Part shown: one piece after another, positions 12,698 to 23,045 of the stretch
Layout of the letters: each line of letters opens with the position of its first letter
How positions within the stretch are numbered: position 1 is the stretch's first letter
Assembly (NCBI RefSeq): GCF_050947875.1
Contig: NC_134574.1
Coordinates: 109,603,969 to 109,667,968, forward strand
From: Dermacentor variabilis
Taxonomy: Eukaryota; Arthropoda; Arachnida; Ixodida; Ixodidae
Reading direction: 5' to 3'
Length of the DNA stretch: 64,000 nucleotides
Position numbers and translations under genes: made by a program
The notes under the pieces: model-generated
Databases searched by the model: none
What the model was told of the DNA's origin: nothing
Seen by the model: the letters and a program-made list of their open reading frames with translations, nothing else

Positions 12698-14493
12698 GTC
12701 CGCTCGATGGCGGCGAACCTGTCGTTAATCATCGTGGTGAACGTTGTCTTAATATAATTTTCGAGCCCATCGAGGTGTTCCTCGATTTGGTCGACCTTGT
12801 CTTTCAGGTTGTCCACCCGGTCGTTGAGCTTGCGCTCCTTCAGGTTCTCGATCGCTCGTCTCTTGGGTGCTGGTTCCTTCTCAGCGGATGTTGATGGTAA
12901 AGCGCTGCTGATGCTGGGTGTTGGTTCACATGATACCGCTTGGGGCGTTTCGTTATTGGTGGAACGGGTCGTGAGAAGCTTCTTGATTTCCATGATCTCG
13001 TTTGCCATCTTGCTAATAGTGGCCTCTTGCCTACTGACTTTTGTCTCGAGCTCGTTGTTTTTGCGCCTGAGTGCCTCGTTGTCTTCCTGCAACATCCTCA
13101 TCGCCTCGTCTTCCTTCGTCTTGCTCTTGTTGTTGCCATCGACGGTCTTGCTGGTGCTAATGGTCGTTGCGGTGGTCGTTGCGGTATTGGAGGTGGTGGT
13201 GGTGGTGGTGGCACCCCCCTGTGCTTTCTTGGCACCGTGCCTTGCTGCATCGGCCCAGCTCACGCGGTCACGTGACTGCGATCGCTTGCGGCTAAGGCTA
13301 CGCTGTCTACTCTCGCTGGCCCTGCGCTTCGAGACGGAACGTGACGCTCGGCGACCAGCTGAGCCGGCAGGTGTTGCAGTTGCTGACATCAGCGATGGAA
13401 ATTCCTCAGCTCTGAGAGATGTTCGCTGTTGCTGCTGCGCTTGTTGTTCGGCCATCTTGCGCTCCCATTGTCTCCTTGTAACTACGTATGGGACCTTGAA
13501 CCTATTCTTGCAAACCTTGTCACCGGTCAGATGTGGCCCTCCGCACAATCGGCAAGTGGGGGTACAACTATGGTCTTCCTTGGGGTCAACGGCCCCGCAA
13601 GCAAAGCAAGCCCTCACGTGAGGGTTTGGACAAACGTCGCGGCGGTGGCCCACCTTTCCGCACTGCTTACATACATCGAATTGTTTTCGATATAGGCTGC
13701 ACTTGGTGAGAACGGGACCATAGCACACGTAATTCGGGACCTTCAGGCCCTTGAAAGCCACGATGACTGTGGTCGAGCTACCAATCCTCTTCGCGCCAAG
13801 TGCCAAGGGATTTCTCGAGTTTACAATGTTCCGGTCGATTGCGGCCGTGGAGTCCTCTATTGGGATACCTCTAATAATGCCTTTAACGGTGCCATATGGC
13901 GCGGTTTGATATGCGCCAACCACGTGTTCCTTGCCACCAATGCAGATCGATTTTATTTCGGCGTAACGTGAAGCACGTATATCGTCGGGGGTACTCACCA
14001 CCATGATGTTTTGTTGCAAGTTGGGGCAGAAGGTGTCCGCTGCTCCATCCTCCCTTGATACGTTCGCCGCCGTCATGATGGCTGATGCCACGGTGGCGGT
14101 CTGGGTCCTCGCGATGTTAAGGCCTCCCCGAGGCCGCACTATCACCTTGGTCTCCTCCCTCGGTAGAGCGTCCGGCATCCTTGCTGCCCTCGTCACCGAA
14201 GCTTTCACGTTCCTGGCAAAGTTCTTCGTCGTAGGTCTTGACTGGTGAGCGGCAGTCCCCTGGCTGGCCAAGGTCTTTATACGCCGGCCTACATGCGACC
14301 AGTCTGCATTGTCGTTGAATTCCTCGGAAGAAATCTCTTCCCCTTGAGTTTCAACACACATCTGGCTAACGCCGGAATTCGCCGGGTCCCGAACAATAGA
14401 CGTCTCCATCTCGGTCGACATGTTTGTATAGCCGCCGCCCGAAGACGACGGCCTTTCCTCGCAGAGGATGGGCCTGGCTATGGGCAGATCCAA
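12601..14493 (-). CDS. Non-LTR retrotransposon ORF1: gag-like nucleic-acid-binding protein
   Basis: This 630-residue protein would package the element RNA. Around residues 272-330 there are three consecutive zinc knuckles: CKQCGKVGHRRDVC, then a CFACG..H..C variant, then CRLCG...C. This is the usual arrangement in I/R1/Jockey-type ORF1 proteins. An arginine/serine-rich stretch follows (about 385-420). Two coiled-coil-like regions lie at about 470-520 and 555-625, and the C terminus is glutamine-rich. The first ATG is used here; a second ATG 24 codons later (about 14421, MSTEMETS) is an equally plausible start. The long open frames on the opposite strand are antisense shadows. Confidence 0.88.
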   Translation of the reverse strand: MDLPIARPILCEERPSSSGGGYTNMSTEMETSIVRDPANSGVSQMCVETQGEEISSEEFNDNADWSHVGRRIKTLASQGTAAHQSRPTTKNFARNVKASVTRAARMPDALPREETKVIVRPRGGLNIARTQTATVASAIMTAANVSREDGAADTFCPNLQQNIMVVSTPDDIRASRYAEIKSICIGGKEHVVGAYQTAPYGTVKGIIRGIPIEDSTAAIDRNIVNSRNPLALGAKRIGSSTTVIVAFKGLKVPNYVCYGPVLTKCSLYRKQFDVCKQCGKVGHRRDVCPNPHVRACFACGAVDPKEDHSCTPTCRLCGGPHLTGDKVCKNRFKVPYVVTRRQWERKMAEQQAQQQQRTSLRAEEFPSLMSATATPAGSAGRRASRSVSKRRASESRQRSLSRKRSQSRDRVSWADAARHGAKKAQGGATTTTTTSNTATTTATTISTSKTVDGNNKSKTKEDEAMRMLQEDNEALRRKNNELETKVSRQEATISKMANEIMEIKKLLTTRSTNNETPQAVSCEPTPSISSALPSTSAEKEPAPKRRAIENLKERKLNDRVDNLKDKVDQIEEHLDGLENYIKTTFTTMINDRFAAIERTCQQLTNAIQQITRQYNQQQSWPLQQQQQLQQ

Positions 14494-14660
14494 GCCGTTC
14501 GATTAGGCTTACTGGAACGGCGCCGGCTTCCACGGAAAGTCCCGGGAAATTGGCGAAAAATCGTACCTTTGGTAGCCACCGGTACCGGTTGATGACCCGC
14601 ACTCTCACAGACACAGTGGTAATAGTTATACCGCGGTAAAAAATAATTAGCACTGCAAAA

Positions 14661-15574
14661 TTGGTCATAAAATCCGGAGCCGATGTGAGCACGTCAGCTC
14701 AGACCATGGCTCATACCCGAATCCAAGACAATGTGAAAAGTATCCGAGAATCGGACGACACACAACGCGAACACCACATGCGCGACATCGGTTCATGGCA
14801 CATTCACAAAGTCCGCGTTGTCAGCTACAAACATTACGAGTGTCTTTGCTGTTAGCTTGATGCCTGTTTCGAATCCACTTGTATCTGAAGCTGGCGTTCA
14901 AAACATATATTTTAACAATTGGATCGGCGTTTTGCTTCCGTTATTCTACTGCCGCAAAAGTGATGCGACAACTGTGAAGACTGTCTTGGGATTGCCGAGA
15001 GTGACTACGTAGATCATATGTGGTCAACAAATGCGGAGGTATACACTATGTGTATACTAAAGTCTACAAATAGGCTCTACAGCAATCTCAGCAGTATACA
15101 ACTTTAGTGGCTTATATCAAATGCAGCTATGTATTATCCACCGGTACCTGCGCTTGGTTACAGCGTACACGGGTTGGGCCCAGATTAACGATGTTTGTCT
15201 ATTGTTAATCTATAGACATGCAAGACCACGACAACTCAGAGGTGGTGAATTCACCACCTGGTCTGCGGGCTTTCGCCACTTATTCACCCCCTTTGCCACA
15301 TCTTCACCATCTGACCTTCACCACCTGGTCTTCGCGAAGTGTACGTCCGGGAAGCAGCCAGGTTTAGGGCCTTCGGGTGCCTGGAAGACCTTGGTGACTC
15401 GGACGGTGCCTGCTCCGCCGCGATCCTCGTTCGGTGCAGCTGCACCGAACGCAGACTAGCAGTCTGCACGGTTTGCCCGCTGCGCCGGGGTTGCGGTGCC
15501 GTCGTGCATGAACCAGTGCCATATCATCGCGTTCGCAGAGGGCGGGGGGTATGAGAACTCGGAATTACATATTA
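14661..15574. other. Interior right part of the large element, with perfect palindromes
   Basis: No gene is seen. Three strong dyads stand out: AGGTGGTGAATTCACCACCT at 15240-15259 (perfect 20-bp palindrome); a perfect 24-bp palindrome at 15428-15451 whose left half is CGTTCGGTGCAG; and, overlapping its end, GCAGACT/AGTCTGC arms around a 3-nt loop (15451-15467). The words TATACACTATGTGTATA and AAGTCTACAAATAG near 15040-15080 resemble the subterminal arrays. Confidence 0.6.
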
Positions 15575-16665
15575 TCGACTTTCTTCTATAGACATTCAAT
15601 GCACCAGGAGTAGAGAAAAAAATAGAAACCTTGTCGACTATTGTCCATAATATAGAGAGTCAACAGACAAAGTATGGACAAAAATAAATAGAAACTGTAT
15701 CGGCTTTCGTCTACAGGTAGTCCATATAGAGGGGAAGTAGACAAAGAAGAAACAAACTCCTTATCGAATTTTTTCTATAGACCGTCTATAGACTGCGAGT
15801 GGACAAAAAGAAATAGAAATCTTATCGACTTTCGTCTACAGAAAGTCTATATACAAAGTATATGGACAAAAATAAATAGACACTGTATCGACGTTCGTCT
15901 AAAAGTAGTCCATAGAGGGGAAATAGACAAAAAGAAACAAACACCTTATCGACTTTTTCTATAGACCGTCTATAGACAGCGAGTAGACAAAAAGAAATAG
16001 AAACCTTATCGACTTTCGTCTATAGAAAGTCTATAGACAAAGTATGGACAAAAATAGATAGAGACTGTATCCACTTTCGTCTATAGGTAGTCCATAGAGG
16101 GGAAGTAGGCAAAAAAGACACAAACACCTTATCGACTTTTTTTATAGACCGTCTATAGACTGCGAGTAGACAAAAAGAAATAGAAACCCTATCGACTTTC
16201 GTCTATAGAAAGTCTATAGACAAAGTATGGACAAACATAGATAGAGACTGTATCCACTTTCGTCTGTAGGTATTCTATAGAGGGGAAGCAGATAAAAAGG
16301 AAACAAACACCTTATCGACTTTTTTCTATAGACCGTCTATAGACAGCGAGTAGACAAAAAGAAATAGAAACCTTATCGACTTTCGTCTATAGAAAGTCTA
16401 TAGACAAAGTATGGACAAAAATAGAGAATGTGTCGACTTTCGTCTATAGGTAGTCCATAGAGGGGAAGTAGGCAAAAAAGACAAAAACACATTATCGACT
16501 TTTTTCTATAGACCGTCTATAGACTGCGAATAGACAAAAAGAAATAGAAACTTTATCGACTTTCGTCTATAGACAGTCTATAGACTTTATATCAACAAAG
16601 GTCCAAATCTATAGAAAGGAAAGGTCGTCTATGAAAAGTCTATAGACTTTCTATAGACAGTCTAA
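15575..16665. repeat. Right subterminal palindromic tandem array, about 184-bp units
   Basis: The unit is marked by GAAATAGAAACCTTATCGAC, then TTTCGTCTATAGAAAGTCTA, then GACAAAGTATGGACAAA, then GTAGTCCATAGAGGGGAAG, then a TATAGACCGTCTATAGAC palindrome. The GAAATAGAAA word starts near 15803, 15992, 16177, 16361 and 16542, giving a period of about 184 bp. Earlier units (15575-15800) are more diverged. The TCTATAGA core is shared with the left array 11 kb away. Confidence 0.85.
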
Positions 16666-16860
16666 AGTGATTTTTGTAAGGGATGCACCGCGCATACTGC
16701 GCAGCAAGGGCAGGTTGCGTGACTGCACTGGAAAAACAACTTCCTGGTGCGTAGTACGCACAGACTTATAAGAGAGAGCGAGTTGTGGCACATTAGACGG
16801 GTTCCTATACCGCGCTCCGACTCTGTTTGCAGCGATGCGGAGCCTTCTCAAGACACCGTA

Positions 16861-17088
16861 GCCCAAGAAATCCTGCCCCCAGCCGAACGTGCTATAGCTG
16901 CTCCCAGAGCAATCGCAGTAGCCACGTGATAGCATAGCCCGAGAAATCCTGCCCCCAGCCGAACGTGCTATAGCTGCTCCCAGAGCAATCGCAGTAGCCA
17001 CGTGATAGCAAAGCTCGAGAAATCCTGCCCCCGCCGAACGTGCTATAGCTGCTGCCAGAGAAATCACAGTTGCCACGTGATCGAGTTT
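16861..17088. repeat. 76-bp tandem repeat, three copies
   Basis: Units beginning GCCCAAGAAATCCTGCCCCC, GCCCGAGAAATCCTGCCC and GCTCGAGAAATCCTGCCC start at 16861, 16937 and 17013, an exact 76-bp period. Each contains CCGAACGTGCTATAGCTGCT and ends with GCCACGTGAT. The third is the most diverged. The array lies just outside the right end of the 13-kb element. Confidence 0.9.
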
Positions 17089-19523
17089 CTGTCGGATCTC
17101 GGTCGCGGTCCCAGCTCGGAAGGTGCACAGCGCTCCTCCGTGCCCTCTGAGCTCGAGCACGGCGCTCTGAATGAACCCGGCGAATATGTTGCGAGAGCTC
17201 GTTTCGGGGACCAGCGAAAAGTACAGCGCAGCATCAGAGCACCTAAAAGCCAGCGGTCAAATGTACCATTAAATCGACCGATGCACTGCTATATTTCGAG
17301 TATTTAGTGTAGTGAATTTCTTCCGCCCTTCCTCATCGGTTCGGAGATCGGCTCACACGCTGCCGCACCCCCGTTATCGCTGGGATCAGCAACTTTGCTG
17401 GCCGCGGTAATAAGAAAAAAAGAACGGAAAAGGAAGTCCGTTTGCCTGTGCGGCAGCACTTGTTCGTTGTAGCAATGCCTTGGTGGTACGTATATTATCC
17501 AAACAAACGTGGCCACAAAATTTCAAGGGCCTGGCAATTTCGCACCTTGATACTGAAAAGCAAATGTGCTAAAAAAATAGGCATGTATTATTTTTCTTTT
17601 TTTTTTTACAGCAAAAGCTGTATATGACTAAGCTTCCGTAGTTTTTTCTGCGTCCGGCAACAGAAACTGACTTAGCGATTTCTAACAAACCCATTCGGGT
17701 GCAGTGCGACGGCGCAGATAGGCGGAAGGAAACAAATAATCTGAGTACCTACAAGCGACGGCAAGCAACATTATCTTTCTTCTGACCATATACGTGGCAT
17801 TGGCATAGTTTTAAAGATTGGTTAAAGTTACGCGGGACACCCCGCATAATTGAATGTTTTCGCTTCGTTTCTATTGACTCCAGCATTGCTTCTAGTAGAG
17901 CAGTGAACAGGCACTTCTACGCTCAATAGGGAGTTTTTGCGCGAGGGAACCTAGCTATATACACAAGAAAGGAGAAATCGCTTTTTCTGGACCACTATTG
18001 CACCAAATTTAATGAGGTTCGTTGAATTTAAAGAAAGAGTTCAAATGTAGTGATTGTTGGAAGGGGAATTTTTATTTAGGGCGCCAAGTTTTTCATAAAA
18101 ATCCTTGAAAATTGCACAATTGAAAAAAAATAAAACAAGGCGATCACGGTTATAAATCCACCTATGCCATGAAAAGCTGCATCACGATTCTGAAAACTGC
18201 ACCTTATAATAAATCCAAAGCGAACATAATTGGTGTACTATACACCACTCCGAAGTATACCACTCATGTTAAGTAGGGCTTCTGCAAAACCCTTGCAAAC
18301 GTTGTTGCAAATTCCCTTAAGCTATACATTAATATCTCAAATATGTCCGCTTAAAGAGCCCTAGCGGATGCAGCTTACAGAAGTGCGACATCTATTCTTG
18401 CTACAGAGTTGCAGATTTGTACACATCGTGGTTCTATTTGCTTTAGAATTTTAGTTTTCCGAAAATTTTGACTACATTGGAAGGGGGGGGGGACAACTTA
18501 AATAGAAATTCTGCTTCCTACGGTCACTATAACTCAACTTTCGCGCTGGAAGGCAACAAATTCTGCTCAATTCGGTGCAGCGGTTGCTTCATAAGAGCAT
18601 TTCTGCGTTTCACGTGCATTTGAATATGCGGCGTCGGAGACGACCCCGTTCCAAAGATTCCTTTTGATGAGAAGAGTCGCGGTGGAAACCGTACGGCACC
18701 TCCGCCTGTACGGAGATCAGTAAAATGTCAAATCTGAAAAAATCGGCCCCTATTGTTTGCAGCTCGGTGGAAAGCCGACTCCCGTCTCTGTTAGCATCTG
18801 TACCAAGTTACATTTATAGCTCTGTGACGTCTTTCGCTAAAGCCAGCTCCTCAGCCGTTCTTGCAAAGTGTACCTCGAACAGAATGCTCCTGTCAGACGC
18901 GCACATTTAGTGACATTTTCGGCGAGCGCACATCGCCGTTAGCGTCAGTGTCAAGCTGTCACCCGGAAACGTTTGGCGACGCTCGCTGAAGTACGCGCTT
19001 GCGGCCCTGTGTGGTCGTCAAACACTTCGCTGCGCTGATGTTTGTCGCCTCCGTAGAAGCACTTCAAATATGAATAATATTATGTCCAATGCAGGGTCGT
19101 CACTAAATCTGTAACCATATTTTCTTGGCGCTTTCAAATGTTATAAGCTTCCTGATGCCACTTGCAATAAAAACCACCGATGTTTCACGACTCCCACCTG
19201 TGCACACCCCACTGCGCAGCGCGACGTTAGAGTGTCCGCTGCATTGTCGTGCTGTCTTTGATCGCGACGATTTCCCGACAAGCGGCGAAGTGCAATCGCC
19301 CAAAGTGTCACAGAATGTTTCCTCGCGACTTGGGACACACATGTAGTACTTTAGCCAGTGCGCGCCTTATCCTATATAGAACCGCAGTCATTTATTTCGT
19401 TTAAAGCATCGAGGGAGTCAGATAAAACACAACATACGCAACGTTCATTAGGTGCGCGGTCAGGTGTGGTGCTTTGCTCACTGGAAACCGCAAACCGCTG
19501 CGAGAAAACTTAAGCTATATAGA
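17089..19523. other. Gene-poor stretch
   Basis: No supportable gene. A segment near 17740-17800 (GCGACGGCAAGCAACATTAT...ACGTGGCATT) is related to the arms of the inverted-repeat element at 27689-28359, so it is a partial copy of that family. The rest shows short overlapping frames only. AATAAA on the minus strand at 19396-19391 could end the membrane-protein gene upstream at 19770. Confidence 0.45.
19391..19396 (-). terminator. Poly(A) signal candidate for the proline-rich membrane-protein gene
   Basis: TTTATT on the plus strand reads AATAAA on the minus strand, about 375 nt after the stop codon at 19770. Only the hexamer and the distance support it. Confidence 0.35.
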
Positions 19524-19648
19524 ATCAAGACGGATGTCCTAGTCAGGCAGCTTATCTTGATCCACATAGCTGGTCCACATAGCTTGATCCACATAGCTTG
19601 ATCCACATAGATCAAGATAAGCTGCCTGACTAGGACATCTGTCTTGAT
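19524..19648. repeat. Long hairpin with 38-nt arms
   Basis: The left arm 19524-19561 (ATCAAGACGGATGTCCTAGT...) and right arm 19611-19648 pair with a single mismatch; the inner 29 bp are perfect. The 49-nt loop is built from repeats of CCACATAGCTTGAT. It could be a foldback mini-element or, if transcribed, a stable stem. It lies in the putative 3' UTR of the minus-strand membrane-protein gene. Confidence 0.85.
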
Positions 19649-19769
19649 CCACATAGCTGGCGTATCAAAGATGAACTTTTACGCGTCATAACACGCAACA
19701 CGTCCAGGTTGCTGAATTCGGGCGTCAGCGCAGGCAAAGACCTTGAACGCGCGCCTCAGCAGAGAAAGC

Positions 19770-20023
19770 CTACGAAGAAGATGCCGGGATTTGGACGACT
19801 GCCGAGCTCCTTCGCAGGCGGCGCCACTGTCGCCTCCTCCCGAAACGCCAAACCTTCTGGTAGGTGAGGTAGACGAGGGCGGCGAGGATCAGCAACAGCG
19901 CCGCGAGAGTGACGGACAGGCAGAACACCCAGTCGGGCCCCGACCCGCGCTCCGGTGTCACGCCGGCGAGCCGTCGAGGGTGTTCGTCCTTTTGAGGCAC
20001 GCCGAAGTCGGCCACCACGAGTC
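19770..20023 (-). CDS. Terminal exon: transmembrane segment and basic tail
   Basis: The exon begins after a strong acceptor (GGTTTTCTTTGTTAG) and runs 254 nt to a TAG stop. It encodes a short hydrophilic stretch (VPQKDEHPRRL, GVTPERGSGPDW), then a hydrophobic helix from WVFCLSVTLAALLLILAALV to YLTY, then a very basic tail (QKVWRFGRRRQWRRLRRS) ending QIPASSS. This looks like a single-pass membrane protein with its C terminus in the cytosol, by the positive-inside rule. The first two bases complete a codon split with the last base of the exon at 22685-23033, making glycine, so the two exons are phase-compatible. Another reading frame is also open here but would have no membrane segment. I recognise no family. 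Confidence 0.5.
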
Positions 20024-20410
20024 CTAACAAAGAAAACCGTCGAAAGAGCTGCAAGAGCGAGTTGGCTCAACCACGCGACACGCGAGAAATGTACTACACG
20101 CGCGGTTAGGTGGGAGACGGTGAAAACGCTGCTTACGCGGCAGGGCAGCTTGACTAGCCCCAGCCCATCACCCTAATAACAAACAAGAAGGTACACAGGA
20201 AGCAGAAAGTGCACAAAAGAAACGTACATGTTGATTTTCAGAATACAGACAGTATACTAGGACCTTGATATTGAGTTGCACAGGTGGCTTTTGCACCCGT
20301 GCACCTAGTTGCACATATAGCATATTCCGCACAGCAATCCCAATATCGCAGTTCTAGACAGCACACGTGTTTCTTCGATTGATAATTTCCACCTGTTGAG
20401 TACACCTGTA

Positions 20411-20598
20411 CAGTGGCGTAGCTAGGTCGTCTGGCACCCGGGGCCCATAGGTCTTCTGTCACCCCCCCCCCCGGGTATAGCCGGCGGAAAGAGGGGTGTC
20501 TTCAGACGTATATGACACCCCCTCCCCCCCCACTGGCCCCTTGCACCCGGGGCCCACGGCCCACCGGCCCCCCCTGCCCCCCTGTTGCTACGCCACTG
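20411..20598. mobile_element. hAT-type MITE with 8-bp target-site duplication
   Basis: The 188-bp element has inverted ends CAGTGGCGTAGC and GCTACGCCACTG. It is flanked by perfect 8-bp direct repeats CACCTGTA (20403-20410 and 20599-20606). An 8-bp duplication with CA...TG ends fits the hAT superfamily. The interior is C-rich with long C homopolymers and has no coding capacity. It sits inside the intron between the two membrane-protein exons. Confidence 0.9.
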
Positions 20599-20606
20599 CA
20601 CCTGTA

Positions 20607-22684
20607 AAACGGAAATGCAAGGTCTGAGAGCCCCTGTATGTGCGAGAACAAGGCACATACCAATAATATGTGTGCCGAGAAAGGCAAAAGTTCATAAAAT
20701 TTGGCTTCAGAAAGCTGCAGAGTGGCATATGAGGCTTAATAATTAAGCTACTGGGCAAGTTGTAATCGCAAATCTCAGGTTGAGCGAAAATACGCAAAAC
20801 AAAGGAGTTAAACACAGAAAAGAACAAAAAAACAATATCAGCGCCTTGCCAATGTGTCTTTCTTTTTTCGTTAAACTCTGCGCTGAAGGCTATCGGGTTA
20901 TGAGGGACGTCGTTGTGGAGGTGTATTAGTGGGTGTAAACCTGTTTTTCCTTTGAAAAAAACACGCACCAAGATAAAACCGCATGCATGTTTCATCTTTC
21001 CGCCTCGATCCCAATGCGGTCACAGCGAGCGGCTATTGAGTCCTCGACCTCGTGCCCAAATGAAGAACTTCGTAGCCAATAAGGAACCGTAACAGGTGAA
21101 GAAGCTATGAGATTATTCGCATACCACGAACAACGGAGGAAATCTTACGGTGCAGCCATGCAACCACCATAGAACTCACGTCAAGGTCAGGCCTTGAACG
21201 GAGATTCTGCTGGCAGAAGTATGTCTGCCAACACGCCCAGTTCTCGGGCTATAGCTTCGCGGATTTCGCTTGTCTAGGTTTGGTGCGTTTCCCATGTAGT
21301 CATAAGGTTGTCCATGCTAGTCAAGAACGCAGTGAGGCGGTGTCACGCGGTGTCGCCAAGATCTAGCGCACAATTTCACAATGGTGCCGGCCTTAGCAGG
21401 CCTTCCTCAAAAAGTTATCGGCACGCGGCCATAGGTAAACTGGAGAATATACCGTGCGCCCCAGCTAACGTTAGCCAAGCTTTCCAAAGAAAAAATTATT
21501 TAAAAAACACGGTGCAAGATACGATTATGATACCTATGGTGATCGCTCGTCAGAGGTTTGAAGACCGAATCCACCGCAGGTCTTACAATAGCATTTGGAC
21601 CGCGTTTTTCACATCTGTGTTTCTCTTATCAGCTTGGACAACTAATGTTAGCTGGGACACTCTACATAGTGAGTGTAGTGAGAGCTTCTGCTCGTAAGCT
21701 CTGGAAGAGCAGCATAACGTGCGTGCCGCATTAAAGACTACGTGTGCTAATGCTCCGAAGTGAACTCAGTTGAACGAGTTAAAAATGAATTTGCGGTACA
21801 GTTTCATAATCATGAAGGGATCCCAATGCAGGGTCCCAACATAGGCGCAGACGCAACACGGCAGCAAGGCGATGCGTGTCCAGTCAAAGACTATCACCAC
21901 TCTCGGCGAGATGCGGCATCGAAGCAGCCTAAAATTGGTAGCTGGCGTTGCTTTCTTAAGAGGAAAACGCTACTTACATTAAACAAACGATTGGAGGTCT
22001 GGGTTTTAAAGGGATGCGTGATGCTAAACGACAAACAAACGTTATGATATGAAAGAAGAGAAAAGGCCGAGCGCTGGCTTCAACTTATGCATTACTCGAA
22101 AACGCGCTCACACGGCTTCCGCGCCAGTCAGTGAGCATGAGGCAAAGCAAACCTGAACAAAAAAAAAAGATGTTTGTTCTGTCGGACGCATCAGAAGTCA
22201 GTGCGTTTCAGCGTCTTCTAATTCTCGCATCCTTTCAGTGCTGTTTCGGTCAGCACACTCTATGAATTAAAGCTGACTAGCCCGCTTGTCAGCGTTGGCT
22301 AAATGTCTCAAAATGGCGCAACTACATGTTGGTTTCCGTCTTGTATAGATACGACACTTCAATAGATATATCTTGCATGTGGGGGAGGGGGTTATGTTGC
22401 AATTGTTGCTGCAGTGACATCTGTGCCGTCATACCTTTGCTAAATGCTGGTCCACTAGCCCTGCCCCTCTGACACTGGTTTGACTTTTCACAAGTCTGCT
22501 AACGCAAAAAATAAAAAAAAGAAGAAGAACGTCAAAGTGTGGTCTTGTGTGGTCAAAGTGTGGTCCTTGGGCAGCCAAGTTTCACCTATGTTACCCGGCG
22601 CCCAACTTGTGCTCGAGGCCTTTACTCCGGTATTATGTTTCAGATCTACGAGCAGCACCAACCATACGAAGCCAGGATCCTTAC
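20607..22684. other. Intron of the membrane-protein gene, no other gene seen
   Basis: Frames in 20.6-22.5 kb are short and unrecognised. A few, such as 21308-21697 on the plus strand, lack codon-bias or domain support. No repeat structure is obvious apart from A-rich runs near 22160 and 22510. Confidence 0.4.
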
Positions 22685-23045
22685 CAGCAGCTTCATCGAC
22701 TCCCCACTGTTCGTTGGGGACGTCTGCTGGCAAGGCCGCACCGGGAGCCAAGGCAGCTGCGCACGACATGCCGTGAGGTGGAACCGAAGCGTAGGAGCAT
22801 GGACAGGGAGGAACGCATACAGCTTCAGGGACAGGCTGCGGTGGCAGGGGACAGTAGACGTTGGCCAGGCCAGGTTGAACTGGCCCGACGAGGTGTGCCG
22901 CGCCGGGAGCGGTCGGCTGGACCGGCTGTGGATAGCCAGTCGCAGCAACGCCTGTCTGGAGCGGCTGGGCGCTTGCTCCGGGAGGTGCGGTCGATGGCCA
23001 AGGCTCGACCATCCTCGGTGCCTCGGAGAATCGCTGGAAATACAT
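22685..23045 (-). CDS. Proline/alanine-rich exon of a membrane protein
   Basis: This GC-rich frame encodes a Pro/Ala/Gln-rich region (QPVQPTAPGAAHL, CPLPPQPVPEAVCVPPCPC) with a cysteine cluster. It ends at a good splice donor, CTGCTG|GTAAGG. Either it starts at the ATG at 23045 (MYFQRFSEAP), or the CAG just after that ATG is an acceptor and the exon begins at 23033; both keep the same frame. The last base G joins GA of the exon at 20023 to make a glycine codon. With the ATG start the two-exon product would be 204 residues, a proline-rich part followed by one membrane helix, without an obvious signal peptide. Function unknown. The exon could also belong to a longer gene with further upstream exons. 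Confidence 0.5.

Larger units (their letters stand above)
8853..14660 (-). mobile_element. Non-LTR retrotransposon, I/R1-like group with RNase H, near full length
   Basis: The element carries two overlapping ORFs in minus orientation: ORF1 gag-like (12601-14493) and ORF2 endonuclease-RT-RNase H (8942-12697). About 150 bp upstream of ORF1 may be 5' UTR. The 3' UTR is short and appears to end at the (GA)n tract. Both frames are open over their full length, which suggests a recent insertion and possibly an active copy. It sits inside the inverted-repeat-bounded segment, so it is younger than that element. Exact ends are not defined because I see no clear target-site duplication. Confidence 0.85.
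3680..16685. mobile_element. Large inverted-repeat-bounded element, about 13 kb, class unassigned
   Basis: The sequence CATCCCTTACAAAAAT at 3680-3695 is repeated as its exact reverse complement at 16670-16685. Inside each copy lies an array of imperfect tandem repeats built on TCTATAGA/GTCTATAGAC palindromes (3697-4660 on the left, 15575-16665 on the right). The arrays share the core word but differ in unit length, about 75-100 bp against about 184 bp. Short inverted ends plus subterminal arrays suggest a class II DNA transposon or a foldback-type element. I see no target-site duplication: flanks ...CACAAGCTA and CACCGCGCA... do not match convincingly. I see no transposase in the interior, so it is non-autonomous or decayed. 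About 5.8 kb of the interior is a later non-LTR insertion. Two independent related insertions would be an alternative explanation, but the exact inverted ends argue for one unit. Confidence 0.6.

Noticed and set aside
12797..13621. Long plus-strand open frame (274 codons)
   Set aside because: Antisense to retrotransposon ORF1; its leucine/serine/valine-rich composition follows from the opposite-strand codons.
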